A DNA stretch of 64,000 bases. Origin: JAOAPY01 sp038237475. GTDB taxonomy: Bacteria > Acidobacteriota > Blastocatellia > Pyrinomonadales > Pyrinomonadaceae. The notes under the pieces are model-generated. The model saw only the letters and a program-made list of their open reading frames with translations, had not been told where the DNA came from and searched no databases. Positions 53,495-62,600 of the stretch are shown here, one piece after another (position 1 is the stretch's first letter; each line of letters begins with the position of its first letter). The stretch lies in assembly GCA_038237475.1 (NCBI GenBank), contig JBBRYS010000016.1, forward strand, positions 26,436-90,435, given 5' to 3'. The position numbers and the translations under genes were made by a program.

Positions 53495-54355
53495 TTACTT
53501 CTGGGGAGCTCTGAAAATTCGGGAGCGTGTGACAATTGAGCGGGCTTTATCCGGTTCAGTCACACTATTGAATAGTTCGTTAATAGCGTCGCGTTCTTCG
53601 GCTGAGCGCCGGGCGCGATCAGCGTTGAAAGCCGGTCCCACTTTCTCAAGAGTGGCCATGTTGGCGGTGGCATACCAGACAAAGTTGGTGAAGTCACCAT
53701 CAGTCTTAACCTCTTCGGTGGCAAAACCATAAGCTAGGACCACCCCGTCAGCTACCAGCTTGTCGTAAACCGGCTTGTTGTATTTCTCCCAGGCGGCGCG
53801 ATAGGTGGCGCTTTTTCCAGCTTTCGCTTTTATGAAGTTGTAGCGGACAACCGGCAAGGCGCCGGCCGCCGGAGGTGGTCCATAGCCGGAGATCAGATCG
53901 CGAGTGAGCCAATCCCGAGTCTTGCTCATATCAAATATTTCTCGAGTGCGCTCGGCCGTGGTCATGCCCGGCTTCTGCTTACTTGCACGAGCGGCGTCGG
54001 CAGCTTTGGCATCATCGGCGGCTAGCTTTGCCAGTTGGGCTTCCATGGCATTCATGACCTTTTCCACCCCGTCCCAGTTCGCCACGCTGAACCAGATCAG
54101 ATGGGTAGTGCCGCCGGGATAGCGTAAGACAGGAGTCTCAATGCCCCAGGCCAGGACGACGCCTTCGGCCAGCAACTTGTCGCGTACGGGAGCGCCAACG
54201 AGCTTAACAAGGTTCATGAATTCTTCTTCCTTGCCGGGCACGACGTGGTAATCGTAATAGAACGTAAGAGATTGCGGTTGCGTCTGAGACTGCTGGGCTG
54301 CCGCAGCACAGCAGCACAGCAGTACTGTTATCGAAACAAGAATTAGTTTGCGCAT
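53495..54355 (-). CDS. Secreted protein with an internal duplication
   Basis: A 286-residue exported protein, AAGGAG ribosome site. Residues 1-20 are the signal peptide (ending AAAAQ). Two related halves follow: YYDYHVVPGKEEEF...KLLAEGVVLAWG (about 33-110) and YNFIKAKAGKSATY...KLVADGVVLAYG (about 170-245), each a betaalphabeta unit like a ferredoxin-type/dimeric alpha-beta barrel domain. The linker is Ala/Lys-rich. The function is unknown. The GGGCCAG hairpin at about 53427-53455 could end the transcript. Confidence 0.75.
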   Translation of the reverse strand: MRKLILVSITVLLCCCAAAAQQSQTQPQSLTFYYDYHVVPGKEEEFMNLVKLVGAPVRDKLLAEGVVLAWGIETPVLRYPGGTTHLIWFSVANWDGVEKVMNAMEAQLAKLAADDAKAADAARASKQKPGMTTAERTREIFDMSKTRDWLTRDLISGYGPPPAAGALPVVRYNFIKAKAGKSATYRAAWEKYNKPVYDKLVADGVVLAYGFATEEVKTDGDFTNFVWYATANMATLEKVGPAFNADRARRSAEERDAINELFNSVTEPDKARSIVTRSRIFRAPQK

Positions 54356-54941
54356 TTTTCTCCTTGGGAGCCGGAGTAAACCGGTCGGGTTGAAACTTCG
54401 AAATGAATGGAACTGGGCAACACCGGGATTACTTGGGGATGCTCTGTACCAAACTCAAGTTAGTCGTTGAGAAGCCCTGTAAGCCTGGTTGGAACTACGT
54501 GCGAAGGGAACTGGAGTGCTTTTAGTTGATTAAAAGGTTGGCGTCAAGCGCTTCAGGCGGCTTTCTGCGCCGCCAAGGACCGCGTTAACCTCATCCCAAC
54601 CTCAGTTTTTTGCCCTCAACTTCCGGAGGTCAGTGTCCTTATACTTCGCGGACATTTCCTGATGAGCCAATTCGCAATTGGACATCTCCACCGTATTAGC
54701 TTAAGGTGAAGGCGAACCGAGTTCAGCTTACTCCGCTCTCAGCTCCTCTGGGATCCTCCAGATCACCTGAAATCCACAGCTCAAACATTTACAGGTCCAG
54801 TCTAGTCTTACACGTTTTCCATAGTTCTGAGGATGTCTTGCGATGTCTTGGCTGCTCGCGAATGCGAATCAGCCGGGCGGCAGCTCTTTAGAGGAAACAG
54901 TGTCAAGCGGACCTGGAATGCCAGATAAGGAAGGTAACCAG
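54356..54941. other. Intergenic region upstream of groES
   Basis: The gap of 586 bases separates a minus-strand secreted protein gene from groES. I looked for a CIRCE inverted repeat (TTAGCACTC and complement) and found none, and see no clear sigma-32 promoter. Short frames in it do not look coding. Confidence 0.5.
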
Positions 54942-55271
54942 ATGACAACCAATATTACACCTCTACACGATCGTTTGATCGTCAAGCGCATTGAAGAAGG
55001 CGAGCAAATTCGCGGGGGCATCATCATTCCCGATAGCGCGAAAGAAAAGCCTCAGGAAGGCGAAGTAATCGCGGCCGGCGAAGGCAAGTATCGCAAGGAC
55101 GGCACTCGTCAGCCTCTCGATGTCAAGAAAGGCGATCGCGTCCTGTTTGGCAAATACAGCAGCTCGGAGATCAAGATCGACGGCGAAGACTTTCTGATCC
55201 TCCGCGAAGATGAAATCCTCGGAGTCGTCACGCGCGCCGGCGCCGCGACCGGCGGCAAGAAGAACAAGTAG
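54942..55271 (+). CDS. groES: Co-chaperonin GroES
   Basis: About 109 residues from the ATG at 54942, with AAGGAAGG upstream; the open frame reaches 54843. The GroES fold is plain: ITPLHDRLIVKRIEE, the mobile-loop region IRGGIIIPDSAKEKPQEG, and a C-terminal DFLILREDEILGVV. GroES caps the GroEL ring during ATP-driven protein folding in the cytoplasm. The tail has an extra basic stretch (GGKKNK). groEL follows after 125 bases. Confidence 0.95.
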   Translation: MTTNITPLHDRLIVKRIEEGEQIRGGIIIPDSAKEKPQEGEVIAAGEGKYRKDGTRQPLDVKKGDRVLFGKYSSSEIKIDGEDFLILREDEILGVVTRAGAATGGKKNK

Positions 55272-55396
55272 GGCTATGGATTAACGCAAACTTTTTAGTT
55301 TGCGAATCTGGTCCGCATGCAATAACCGCAAACCGGTACAGCCGTTTCTATATGGGTTTGCGTTACAAAGATGGATTAGGAGAATGAATAAAAGTT

Positions 55397-57043
55397 ATGG
55401 CAAAACAAATTGTACATGGTGAAGAATCTCGCGCGGCAATTCTGCGCGGCGTCAATCAACTCGCGGATGCGGTCAAGATCACACTGGGCCCACGCGGCCG
55501 CAATGTCGTGCTCGGCAGAGCGTACGGCAGCCCGACCATCACCAAAGACGGTGTGACCGTCGCCAAGGAAATTGACCTCGCGGACGCAAAGGAAAACATG
55601 GGCGCGCAAATGGTCCGTGAAGTTGCCTCGAAGACTTCGGATGTAGCTGGTGACGGCACCACGACCGCAACCGTTCTGGCCCAGGCGATCTATCGCGAAG
55701 GCGTCAAGACCGTCGCAGCCGGCGCCAACCCCATGGCGCTCAAGCGCGGCATCGACAAAGCAGTGGAGCGGGCCACGGCTGCGATCAAGAAACTTTCCAA
55801 ACCGGTCGCCGGCGATATGATCGCCCAGGTTGGCACCATTTCAGCTAACGGCGATGCGGCAATCGGCGAGTTGATCGCGGAAGCCATGGCGAAGGTCGGC
55901 AAGGATGGAGTAATCACCGTCGAAGATGCCAAGACCATGGAAACAGACCTGGAATTCGTCGAGGGCATGCAATTTGATCGTGGCTACCTGTCGCCTTATT
56001 TCATCACCGACCCTGAAAAGATGGAAGCAGTGCTGGAGAATCCGGTAATCCTGCTGAGCGAGAAGAAAATCTCTTCAATGAGAGATTTGCTGCCAATCCT
56101 GGAACAGGTCGCGAAGATCGGGAAGCCGATTCTGATCATTGCCGAAGACGTTGAAGGTGAAGCGCTGGCCACTTTAGTGGTCAACAAACTGCGCGGCACG
56201 ATTAACGTGGCAGCGGTTAAGGCGCCCGGATTTGGCGACCGACGCAAGGAAATGTTGAATGACATCGCGGTTCTGACGGGCGGCAAAGTCATCAGTGAAG
56301 ATCTCGGCATCAAGCTCGAGAACATTACCCTTGAAGATCTCGGCCGGGCCAAGAAGGTCACACTCAACAAGGACACCACGACCATCATCGATGGTGCCGG
56401 GAAAACTGAAGAGCTGAAGGCGCGCGTGAAGACGCTGCGCTCGCAGATTGAAGACAGCTCGTCGGACTATGATCGCGAGAAATTGCAGGAGCGGCTCGCG
56501 AAACTGGTTGGCGGCGTCGCAGTGATCCGCGTTGGCGCGGCTACTGAAACGGAACTAAAAGAAAAGAAGGCGCGCGTTGAAGATGCGATGAATGCAACGC
56601 GTGCCGCGGTTGAAGAAGGCATTGTCGCCGGCGGCGGCGTGGCCTTGATTCGAGCGGCGAAGGCTTTGGATAAATTCAAAATCTTCGAAGCCGATGAGAA
56701 CGGCGAAACTCTGGGCGACCCCGATGAACAAATCGGCGTCAATATCGTGAAGCGCGCGCTTGAAGAGCCGCTGCGTCAGATAGTACAGAACGCCGGCAAG
56801 GAAGGTGCGGTGATAGTCGAGAAGGTTCGCGCCAGCAAAGACCCGAACTACGGCTATAACGCCGCTAATGAAACATTTGAGGATCTGGTGGCAGCTGGGA
56901 TTATAGATCCCGCCAAGGTCACGCGTTGTGCGCTGCAAAACGCTGCGTCAATCGCGGGCTTGATGCTGACCACCGAAGCCCTCATTTCTGAGCTACAGGA
57001 AGATGATAAGCCACGGGCAATGCCCGGCGGCATGGATATGTAA
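55397..57043 (+). CDS. groEL: Chaperonin GroEL
   Basis: A 548-residue chaperonin. Apical, intermediate and equatorial regions are all present: VAGDGTTTATVLAQ (ATP site), EGMQFDRGYLSPYF, GDRRKEMLNDIAVLTGG, and EEGIVAGGGVALIRA. The C-terminus ends in AMPGGMDM, a short version of the Gly-Gly-Met tail. Together with groES it folds newly made proteins. ATG at 55397 has an AGGAG-like site a little upstream (GGAGAATGAATAAAAGTT). The RRM protein gene follows. Confidence 0.97.
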   Translation: MAKQIVHGEESRAAILRGVNQLADAVKITLGPRGRNVVLGRAYGSPTITKDGVTVAKEIDLADAKENMGAQMVREVASKTSDVAGDGTTTATVLAQAIYREGVKTVAAGANPMALKRGIDKAVERATAAIKKLSKPVAGDMIAQVGTISANGDAAIGELIAEAMAKVGKDGVITVEDAKTMETDLEFVEGMQFDRGYLSPYFITDPEKMEAVLENPVILLSEKKISSMRDLLPILEQVAKIGKPILIIAEDVEGEALATLVVNKLRGTINVAAVKAPGFGDRRKEMLNDIAVLTGGKVISEDLGIKLENITLEDLGRAKKVTLNKDTTTIIDGAGKTEELKARVKTLRSQIEDSSSDYDREKLQERLAKLVGGVAVIRVGAATETELKEKKARVEDAMNATRAAVEEGIVAGGGVALIRAAKALDKFKIFEADENGETLGDPDEQIGVNIVKRALEEPLRQIVQNAGKEGAVIVEKVRASKDPNYGYNAANETFEDLVAAGIIDPAKVTRCALQNAASIAGLMLTTEALISELQEDDKPRAMPGGMDM

Positions 57044-57130
57044 TCCCAACAACCTTAGCAAATTGGGAAGCTACCATGTTCGCATGCTGCTTCTGTTATG
57101 TCCCCAAAGGGGGAAAGGTAAGAAAAAAAT

Positions 57131-57427
57131 ATGTCAATGAAACTTTATGTCGGTAACCTCTCTTTTGATACTTCAAGAGACGATTTGGAAACATTGTTCG
57201 CCAAGGCGGGCACTGTCGAAAGCGTCGCCTTGATTGAGGACCGCGAAACCGGTCGCTCACGTGGCTTCGGCTTTGTTGAAATGTCAACGAAGGAAGAGGG
57301 CGCGGCAGCAATTGAGCAGTTCAACGGCAAGGACGTAGGCGGGCGCGCGTTGAATGTCAACGAAGCCAAGCCTCGCGAAGATCGCGCCGGTGCCGGCGGT
57401 GGCCGCAACGGCGGCTCGCGTTACTAA
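57131..57427 (+). CDS. RNA-binding protein with one RRM domain
   Basis: A 98-residue protein of the RRM type common in acidobacteria and cyanobacteria. RNP2 is LYVGNL and RNP1 is RGFGFVEM, with the usual aromatic residues. A Gly-Arg tail (AGAGGGRNGGSRY) follows. Such proteins bind RNA and are often cold-induced. It follows groEL by about 90 bases and ends 31 bases before a strong terminator. A GGTAAGAAAAAAAT precedes the start. Confidence 0.93.
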   Translation: MSMKLYVGNLSFDTSRDDLETLFAKAGTVESVALIEDRETGRSRGFGFVEMSTKEEGAAAIEQFNGKDVGGRALNVNEAKPREDRAGAGGGRNGGSRY

Positions 57428-57457
57428 GACCAAACGTCGCGAACACTCGTGACCAGC

Positions 57458-57497
57458 AAAGCCCCCGGCGAATTCGTTCGCCGGGGGCTTTGTTGTT
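57458..57497 (+). terminator. Strong rho-independent terminator with a TTCG loop
   Basis: A 12-bp stem GCCCCCGGCGAA / TTCGCCGGGGGC closes on a TTCG tetraloop and is followed by TTTGTTGTTT. An upstream AAA pairs with the first T residues. It ends the RRM gene and possibly the groES-groEL transcript. Confidence 0.88.
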
Positions 57498-57591
57498 TCT
57501 CTCCACAGCTTTCAGACCAGCGTTGCCTCACATTCAGTCGATCGTTTAGCAAGACTGTGAAATTTATTTATGCTTGCGGGTATCCGACCTG

Positions 57592-59523
57592 TCAACCTTT
57601 CAAGCGGGTCTGGAATGAAGGGTCGAGCTGGATGGCCCGCTGGAAATGTTTCTCTGCCAGATCATTCATCCTGAGATTCTGCAGTCTGAGGGCGAGCATC
57701 CAGTGAAACAGCGGACTAGCGGGGGTGAATTGGTCAGCCTGTTCTTCATGGCTGGCTGATTCCTGATACCTGCCCAGCGAACTCAGCGCGCCTGCGAGTT
57801 GATCATTAGCCAGCACCAGCCCGGGATTAAGTTGCACTGCGTAGGTCCAGACGTCAATGGCGTCCTGCTTGCGGTTCATCTGCCAGAGCGCTTCACCCAG
57901 TTCTTCACGCGCCAATATCAAATCGGATCGCTCAGCCAACGCCTGCTCAAGCGTAGCGCGGGCTTGCTCATAGCGTCCCAAACGGTTCAGGATGGCGCCG
58001 CTGTAGTACAGGCTCAACGCCTTCGCTTGTTCCTCCTGATGTGGAATTACTCGCGCCAGCTCCTGCAGCGAGCGCTCGGCATCGCCGCCCAGATAAAAGA
58101 ACCAGGCCAGCTTTGAAAGCGCAGCGCTGTTGGTTAAGAAACCGAAACGGGTGGCATCCTCGAAGTGTTTTGTTCCGGCGATGATTTGCTCGCGATCGCT
58201 CGCACTAAGCCACTGAGCCGGATTCGTTTGCGCGAGCGCCAGTTCATCTGGTATTTGTAGCTTCTGAAAGGCGCGATCTCCCCGGTACTCGTTATAGCGA
58301 ATCCAGCCGCTGTGAGCATTCAAGCCAATCCAGACCACTGCACAGGCGGCAAACACCATTCCAGCTGTTTGCAGGTGACCTGACGTCTTAAGATTGAAAC
58401 GGTAAAAAGATATCTCGCGCCCGCGAAGTAACTGCAATGTTTTCAGCGCGAGAAAAGTCGTAATTGTCGCCCAACCCAGGGCCATCAGCATGGGAACGAT
58501 CTGGTAGACATCCCAAATCGCGAGAAAGCTCACCAGGAAAATCAATGCGCCGATCATCTCTTGCGGCCAGGTCAGTGAGTGGTGTCGCCGGATCTCGGTT
58601 GCTTTTGGTATCACTATCGCCGGCTTGCCGAAACCGAAATACAAAGCGTCATTAGGACAAACGCTGATACAGTCCATGCACTTCATGCAGCCGGGATCGA
58701 CAACCATACCGTATTGTTTCACTTCGGCATGGACCAGCACGTTCGAAGTGCAGGTAGCGGTGCAATGACCACATTGATTGCACGCGTCAGTGACGCGAAT
58801 TTTACCCGGCGCGATCTTATCGGCCAGACTGAAAAATCCTCCATAAGGACAGGCATAAGTGCAGAAGCCTTTCTGGCCCAGAAAATAAACGGTCATGAAG
58901 CCGCAGATAAAAAGGAACGGTATGGCCACAGCGACAGCAGGGAAGGTTGCCCAGAAATTACTGGTGACCAGATGATTAGTGAACTCGGGAATGAGCGGCG
59001 CGTCAACCTGCTTTGAAAAAGCCCGAAAGGCGGTGGGCCACACGAACATGTAAAGGGCGCCCAGCAGGGGAACAAACACCAGCAGTCGCGAGCGGAAGGG
59101 CTTTGGAGTGAGGCCCAGCTTCTTTAGTATCCACGCACAAAAATCCTGCAGGGCCAGGATATGGCAGCCCCAGCCGCAGACAAAGCGTCCCAGAATCAGT
59201 GTGGCGAGGATGGCGAGGGCAAAGAAGATAAAGCCGGCATTGATCGCGCCCTGCTGCAACGTGTACATGGTTTCAGAGGGCTCAATGGGAGAGACGGTGG
59301 TGCCCATCAAGCGCCACTGAATAAAGTGCGCGATCATCAGCAGGTTGAGAGTGATGAGCGCAGCGGCCCGCCAGCGGCTGGTTCGTGATTTGCGAATGCC
59401 GCTTTCCGGGGCCGTGGCTCCTTTGATAACAGGGAGTTTGATCGACCGGCGTCCCTTTACAACGGGACTTGTACAACCGCTTTTCATAATTATCGCGTCG
59501 CTACTTTTAACGGGTTCAGACAT
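57592..59523 (-). CDS. Polyferredoxin-like 4Fe-4S membrane protein fused to TPR repeats
   Basis: A 643-residue protein. The N-terminal part has membrane helices with CGWGCH and CTYACPYG, then two [4Fe-4S] motifs (CNQCGHCTATC and CMKCMDCISVC), as in NapH/CcoG/RdxA polyferredoxins. A further membrane segment (MIGALIFLVSFLAIWDVYQIV) follows, and from about residue 440 the protein is TPR-like (AKALSLYYSGAILNRLGRYEQARATL and three more). It may pass electrons across the membrane. The TPR fusion is unusual. Confidence 0.82.
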   Translation of the reverse strand: MSEPVKSSDAIIMKSGCTSPVVKGRRSIKLPVIKGATAPESGIRKSRTSRWRAAALITLNLLMIAHFIQWRLMGTTVSPIEPSETMYTLQQGAINAGFIFFALAILATLILGRFVCGWGCHILALQDFCAWILKKLGLTPKPFRSRLLVFVPLLGALYMFVWPTAFRAFSKQVDAPLIPEFTNHLVTSNFWATFPAVAVAIPFLFICGFMTVYFLGQKGFCTYACPYGGFFSLADKIAPGKIRVTDACNQCGHCTATCTSNVLVHAEVKQYGMVVDPGCMKCMDCISVCPNDALYFGFGKPAIVIPKATEIRRHHSLTWPQEMIGALIFLVSFLAIWDVYQIVPMLMALGWATITTFLALKTLQLLRGREISFYRFNLKTSGHLQTAGMVFAACAVVWIGLNAHSGWIRYNEYRGDRAFQKLQIPDELALAQTNPAQWLSASDREQIIAGTKHFEDATRFGFLTNSAALSKLAWFFYLGGDAERSLQELARVIPHQEEQAKALSLYYSGAILNRLGRYEQARATLEQALAERSDLILAREELGEALWQMNRKQDAIDVWTYAVQLNPGLVLANDQLAGALSSLGRYQESASHEEQADQFTPASPLFHWMLALRLQNLRMNDLAEKHFQRAIQLDPSFQTRLKG

Positions 59524-59656
59524 TGATTCTAAACTAATTGATCCATGTAACCCTAAATTCCACCCAGTTACTTTACTTAGCGCACGAGCCTATGCGACAA
59601 CATATGGTCTCTGAGTCTTATCTCGACACGCTCATACCCACAGGAACCGCAAAAAT

Positions 59657-62600
59657 ATGTTGAAGACGATTCTGATACCTTTGGCCCTGCAACTCCTGCT
59701 TCTCAGCAATGGATCAGACAACTTCCTGCGACGTTACCAGCAGCCGGCCGTGCAGTCCGGAACACTTGAAAAAATGATCGTGGCAGACGGAAGCATCGCT
59801 ATGGACATCGATCTGACCAGGCTGAATGGTGGCAAGTCACGCCCGCAACAGACTGCGCTGCGCTTTGGTATTGCCTCGGAGTCGTTCTTCAGCATCCTGG
59901 TTCTTAACAACCAACTGCGCGGACCGCTGCCGGGTTCAATGGCCCTCATCCCGCAGACATTTTCTGCAGTGCCTGCCCCGTTGAGCGCTTCGCTGCACCA
60001 GCTCGTGATCGAGAAACTTGACTGGCATCAACCATTTGATCTCGCCGTGACCGACGGCAAGACAGGCTTTGTCTTCTTCAACATCGAAGGAAATGTCTAC
60101 GACTACGATCCCGGGACCAAAACGCTAAGCGCCAAGGAAGGCCGGTTGCTGTTGTCGCGCGAATTTGCCGCTAAACTCGGGCAACCATCGGCCGAGGGAT
60201 ATGAAGTAGGAACTATCTCGATTACTGCAACCATGCGGACCATTGAAATCACGGAGGTTGTTAATGGGGAAGCGCGCTCCGTAGTGCTCCCACCGCAGAC
60301 GGGAATGGCCGTACCGACGATGGTGCCAGGGCCCGACGTCATAGTTGGAGATCTTCCGTCACTGGTCCAGTCAGGCAGCGCCGGGACCCAGGTCGGTCTA
60401 GCCGTGGCGACGACTTCCTGTAACAACGGCAGCGTCGAGTTGAACTGGTTTCAATTGCCGAACAACGATCACCCCGTCATTCCCCAAAATCTTTATCGTC
60501 TAAGCGGCGGCGCCAACAATGACGATCGCATAGAGCAAATCGGGCAGTCATGGTTAAAGCATGCTTTCACGGCCCTCCAGGAAACCGTCTGCGGCGCGTG
60601 TACGCCGGCCTCTAACGGCACGCATCTCGGTGTTGGTTGCTCTGATCCCTACTCGACCAGCCTGAATGGCAGCCAGACCAGTCTGGGATCGCGCGCCTGG
60701 GTCAATCCCTTTACTGGCGCATTTCCCGGTTCAAGTCCAACACCCAACAGCCACACAGGGCACACGCATGTAGGCACATCGCACCGAATTCTGGTGAATG
60801 CCAGCGACCTGAACACGACGCTGAATCCGGGCGCAACCTATTATGCTGAAGCTCAGTACGTGACACCTCACGAATACGCCTGGTGTTCGGCGCATCCGGG
60901 CGAGTGCAACATGTACAACAACGCCTCCTACCGGAGGTTCAATGTCACGGGCACGACCAGTTTCACTTTCGCGCCTGTGGGATCCACTGTCCAAACAAAG
61001 TCAGCGATCTCCATCTGGCCAGGTGCGACGTTCACCCCGGTCGAGCCGGCTCCGGGGACTGATGGCGTGGGTGCGGTTGGCTACAAAGTTACGAACCCCT
61101 CACCCGGTGTCTATCATTACGAGTACGTGGTTTATAACCAGAACCTTGATCGTGCGATTCAGTCTTTCAGCATCCCCCTGGGCGCCGGGGCCACCATCAG
61201 CAACCTGGACTTTCATGCTCCACCTCAGTCGCCGGCGTTTGCCGCTGACGGCACCACAGGCGATGCGGGATACAGCAGCACTCCGTGGACAGCAACCCAG
61301 ACCGCCGGTTCACTGACGTGGACTACGGAAACGCTGGCCCAGAATCCCAACGCCAATGCGATCCGTTGGGGCACGATGTATAACTTCCGTTTCGATTCCA
61401 ATCTGGCGCCTCAGAATACCAATGCCACAGTCGGCTACTTCAAGACAGGCAGTCCGACGAACGTGCAGGTTCAGGCTCCTTCCGGGCCTCCGCTGCCCGG
61501 GCTATCCATTAACGATGTGACTGTTACTGAAGGGAACTCGGGCACCACGGCAGCCAACTTCACCGTCACTCTGTCTGCAGCCAGCACTAACACTGTGACC
61601 GTGCAATACGCTACGGCAAATGGACTGGCGACGGCGGGTACTGACTATGTGAGCGCCAGCGGCACGCTCACCTTCACTCCAGGGCAGCTTACGCAACCAA
61701 TCTCGATCACCGTGAACGGTGACTTGCTGGAGGAACCAAACGAAACGTTCTTCGTGAATTTGTCGAATCCGGCGAATGCGACAATCACCCGCAGCCAGGG
61801 CGTGGGCACAATCAACAACGACGATTTTCTGGCGACCTTACCCGGCAGTTTTGCGGAAACGCAGATCAATGGCCTCACCAGTCCGACCGCTTTCGCTATT
61901 CATCCGGACGGACGTCTTTTCGTTTGCCAGCAAACGGGCGCCTTGCGCGTCATTAAGAATGGCGCACTCCTGGCGACGCCGTTTACAACAATTTCGGTCA
62001 ATTCAAGTGGCGAACGCGGCCTGCTGGGAGTTGCGTTCGATCCCAACTACTCATCGAATCGCTTCGTCTATGTTTACTACACGACGTCCTCCGCACCGAT
62101 TCACAATCGCGTGAGCCGTTTTACCGCCGATGCCGCCAATGAAGATATCGCAGTCGTCGGCAGCGAAACGGTCCTGCTGGATCTGAATAATCTGAGTGCA
62201 ACCAATCACAACGGCGGAGCTCTGCACTTTGGACCTGATGGCAAGCTCTATATTGCGGTCGGCGAGAATGCGGTCTCTGCGAACGCGCAATCGCTCGGAA
62301 ACCTTTTGGGCAAAATGTTGCGCATGAATTCCGATGGTTCGATTCCCACGGACAATCCTTTCTTCGGTACGGCCACGGGCCAGAATCGATTGATTTGGGC
62401 CCTCGGCTTGCGCAATCCCTTCACGTTCAACTTTCAGCCGGGAACGGGAAGGATGCATATTAATGACGTTGGACAGAACACCTGGGAAGAGATAAATCTC
62501 GGCGTGGCTGGCGCAAACTATGGCTGGCCCACCTGCGAAGGTACCTGCGGCACTGCGGGCATGACCAATCCAATCTATCAGTACTCTTCGTCGGATCCCG

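Noticed and set aside
54356..54941. CIRCE or heat-shock promoter upstream of groES
   Set aside because: No TTAGCACTC inverted repeat or clear sigma-32 promoter could be found.
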